Assembly: GCA_021781255.1 (NCBI GenBank)
Contig: JAJXXG010000047.1
Coordinates: 1-7,178, forward strand
Reading direction: 5' to 3'
From: Acidobacteriota bacterium
Lineage (GTDB): Bacteria > Acidobacteriota > Terriglobia > Terriglobales > Acidobacteriaceae
Length of the DNA stretch: 7,178 bases
Every line of letters begins with the position of its first letter. Position 1 is the stretch's first letter. The notes under the pieces are model-generated. The model saw nothing but the letters and a program-made list of their open reading frames with translations. It had not been told where the DNA came from and did no database searches. The position numbers and the translations under genes were made by a program. Shown in pieces: positions 6,208-7,178 of this stretch.

Positions 6208-6500
6208 AGTGACTTCCTGCTCTTGGACTCAGAATTCCCAGTTTATCAGAGAACAACCCTGAATGCCTAATCCCGGCAATGGCTGGTAGTGGGTCTGTTT
6301 GAAGGGTTAGGGCTTCACATGCTGCGAAAAAAACTCGCCACTGGAAAGCTCTTGTGTCAGGGCACCAGTTTACTCGTGCCGCAAGTGGCTTCAAATCAGC
6401 ATGGCCTTCAGGCCCTGCAACTCTGCGTCCTCTCGTTTGGACTACTTCTCGCGCGTTTTTCCGCAGCTTCTTCAGCCCGTACAAAAATTGAACAGGATGA
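6208..6500 (-). other. 293-base gap between rimO and rplS: leader region
   Basis: No convincing gene is seen. Both strands hold open frames, but they resemble no family, overlap known genes and lack ribosome binding sites. On the minus strand the region contains two possible -10 boxes (both TAAACT). There are small hairpins: GGCAC/GTGCC at 6361-6380 with a 10-base loop, and GGCC-TTCA-GGCC near 6403-6414, with a GCA/TGC pair outside it. A run of seven T near 6327-6333 could be a weak stop signal for rimO transcription. A structured ribosomal-protein leader is possible but is not shown by the sequence alone. Confidence 0.4.
6240..6248 (-). promoter_or_regulatory. Candidate extended -10 promoter of rplS
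   Basis: The minus strand reads TGATAAACT, an extended -10 element (TG-N-TAnnnT) that would start transcription near base 6233 and give a 5' leader of about 25 bases with the ribosome binding site. The -35 region is poor. A second candidate lies further upstream: TTGAAG (6394-6389) and TAAACT (6372-6367) with a 16-base spacer, which would give a leader of about 150 bases. Both are by-eye predictions. Confidence 0.35.

Positions 6501-7178
<678 letters not shown>

Noticed and set aside
6071..6484. 137-residue minus-strand open frame through the rplS leader
   Set aside because: It runs into rplS in another frame, starts with TTG without a Shine-Dalgarno, and its sequence is Arg-rich and unlike a real protein.

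Overview
The window is about 60% GC, with densely packed chromosomal genes. It looks like an acidobacterial genome of the Terriglobia type. That placement is an inference from gene content and protein style (a secreted esterase, LacI regulator, MsrPQ, and a rimO-rplS-rnhB run); no 16S or other phylogenetic marker is present to settle it. Eight genes can be supported, two of them cut by the window edges.

Left edge (1-126): the first 22 codons of an IS5-family-like transposase on the minus strand, with the probable outer end of the insertion sequence near base 124. Next comes about 280 bases without a convincing gene.

Plus-strand block (409-5062): a secreted alpha/beta-hydrolase esterase, then mogA (molybdopterin adenylyltransferase) 17 bases downstream. 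A LacI/GalR-type regulator follows, preceded by a GalR/CcpA-like operator candidate and a sigma70-like promoter. Last is the methionine sulfoxide reductase pair msrP (Tat-exported molybdoenzyme) and msrQ (haem membrane partner). MsrP needs molybdenum cofactor and MogA makes an intermediate of it, so the block has a plausible biochemical link, although the regulator and the esterase have no evident part in it. The msrP-msrQ gap holds six copies of a 9-base tandem repeat directly before the msrQ start.

Minus-strand block (5085-7178): read from the right edge, rimO (C-terminal 225 residues), a leader of about 290 bases, rplS (ribosomal protein L19), a strong intrinsic terminator, and rnhB (ribonuclease HII). 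rnhB converges on msrQ with 22 bases between the stop codons. This is translation and genome-maintenance housekeeping.

No CRISPR array, tRNA, rRNA, phage module or recognisable defence system is visible. I found no convincing undescribed system. The most interesting items are small and regulatory: the operator candidate before the lacI-type gene, the 9-base repeat that replaces a ribosome binding site at msrQ, and the long rplS leader.
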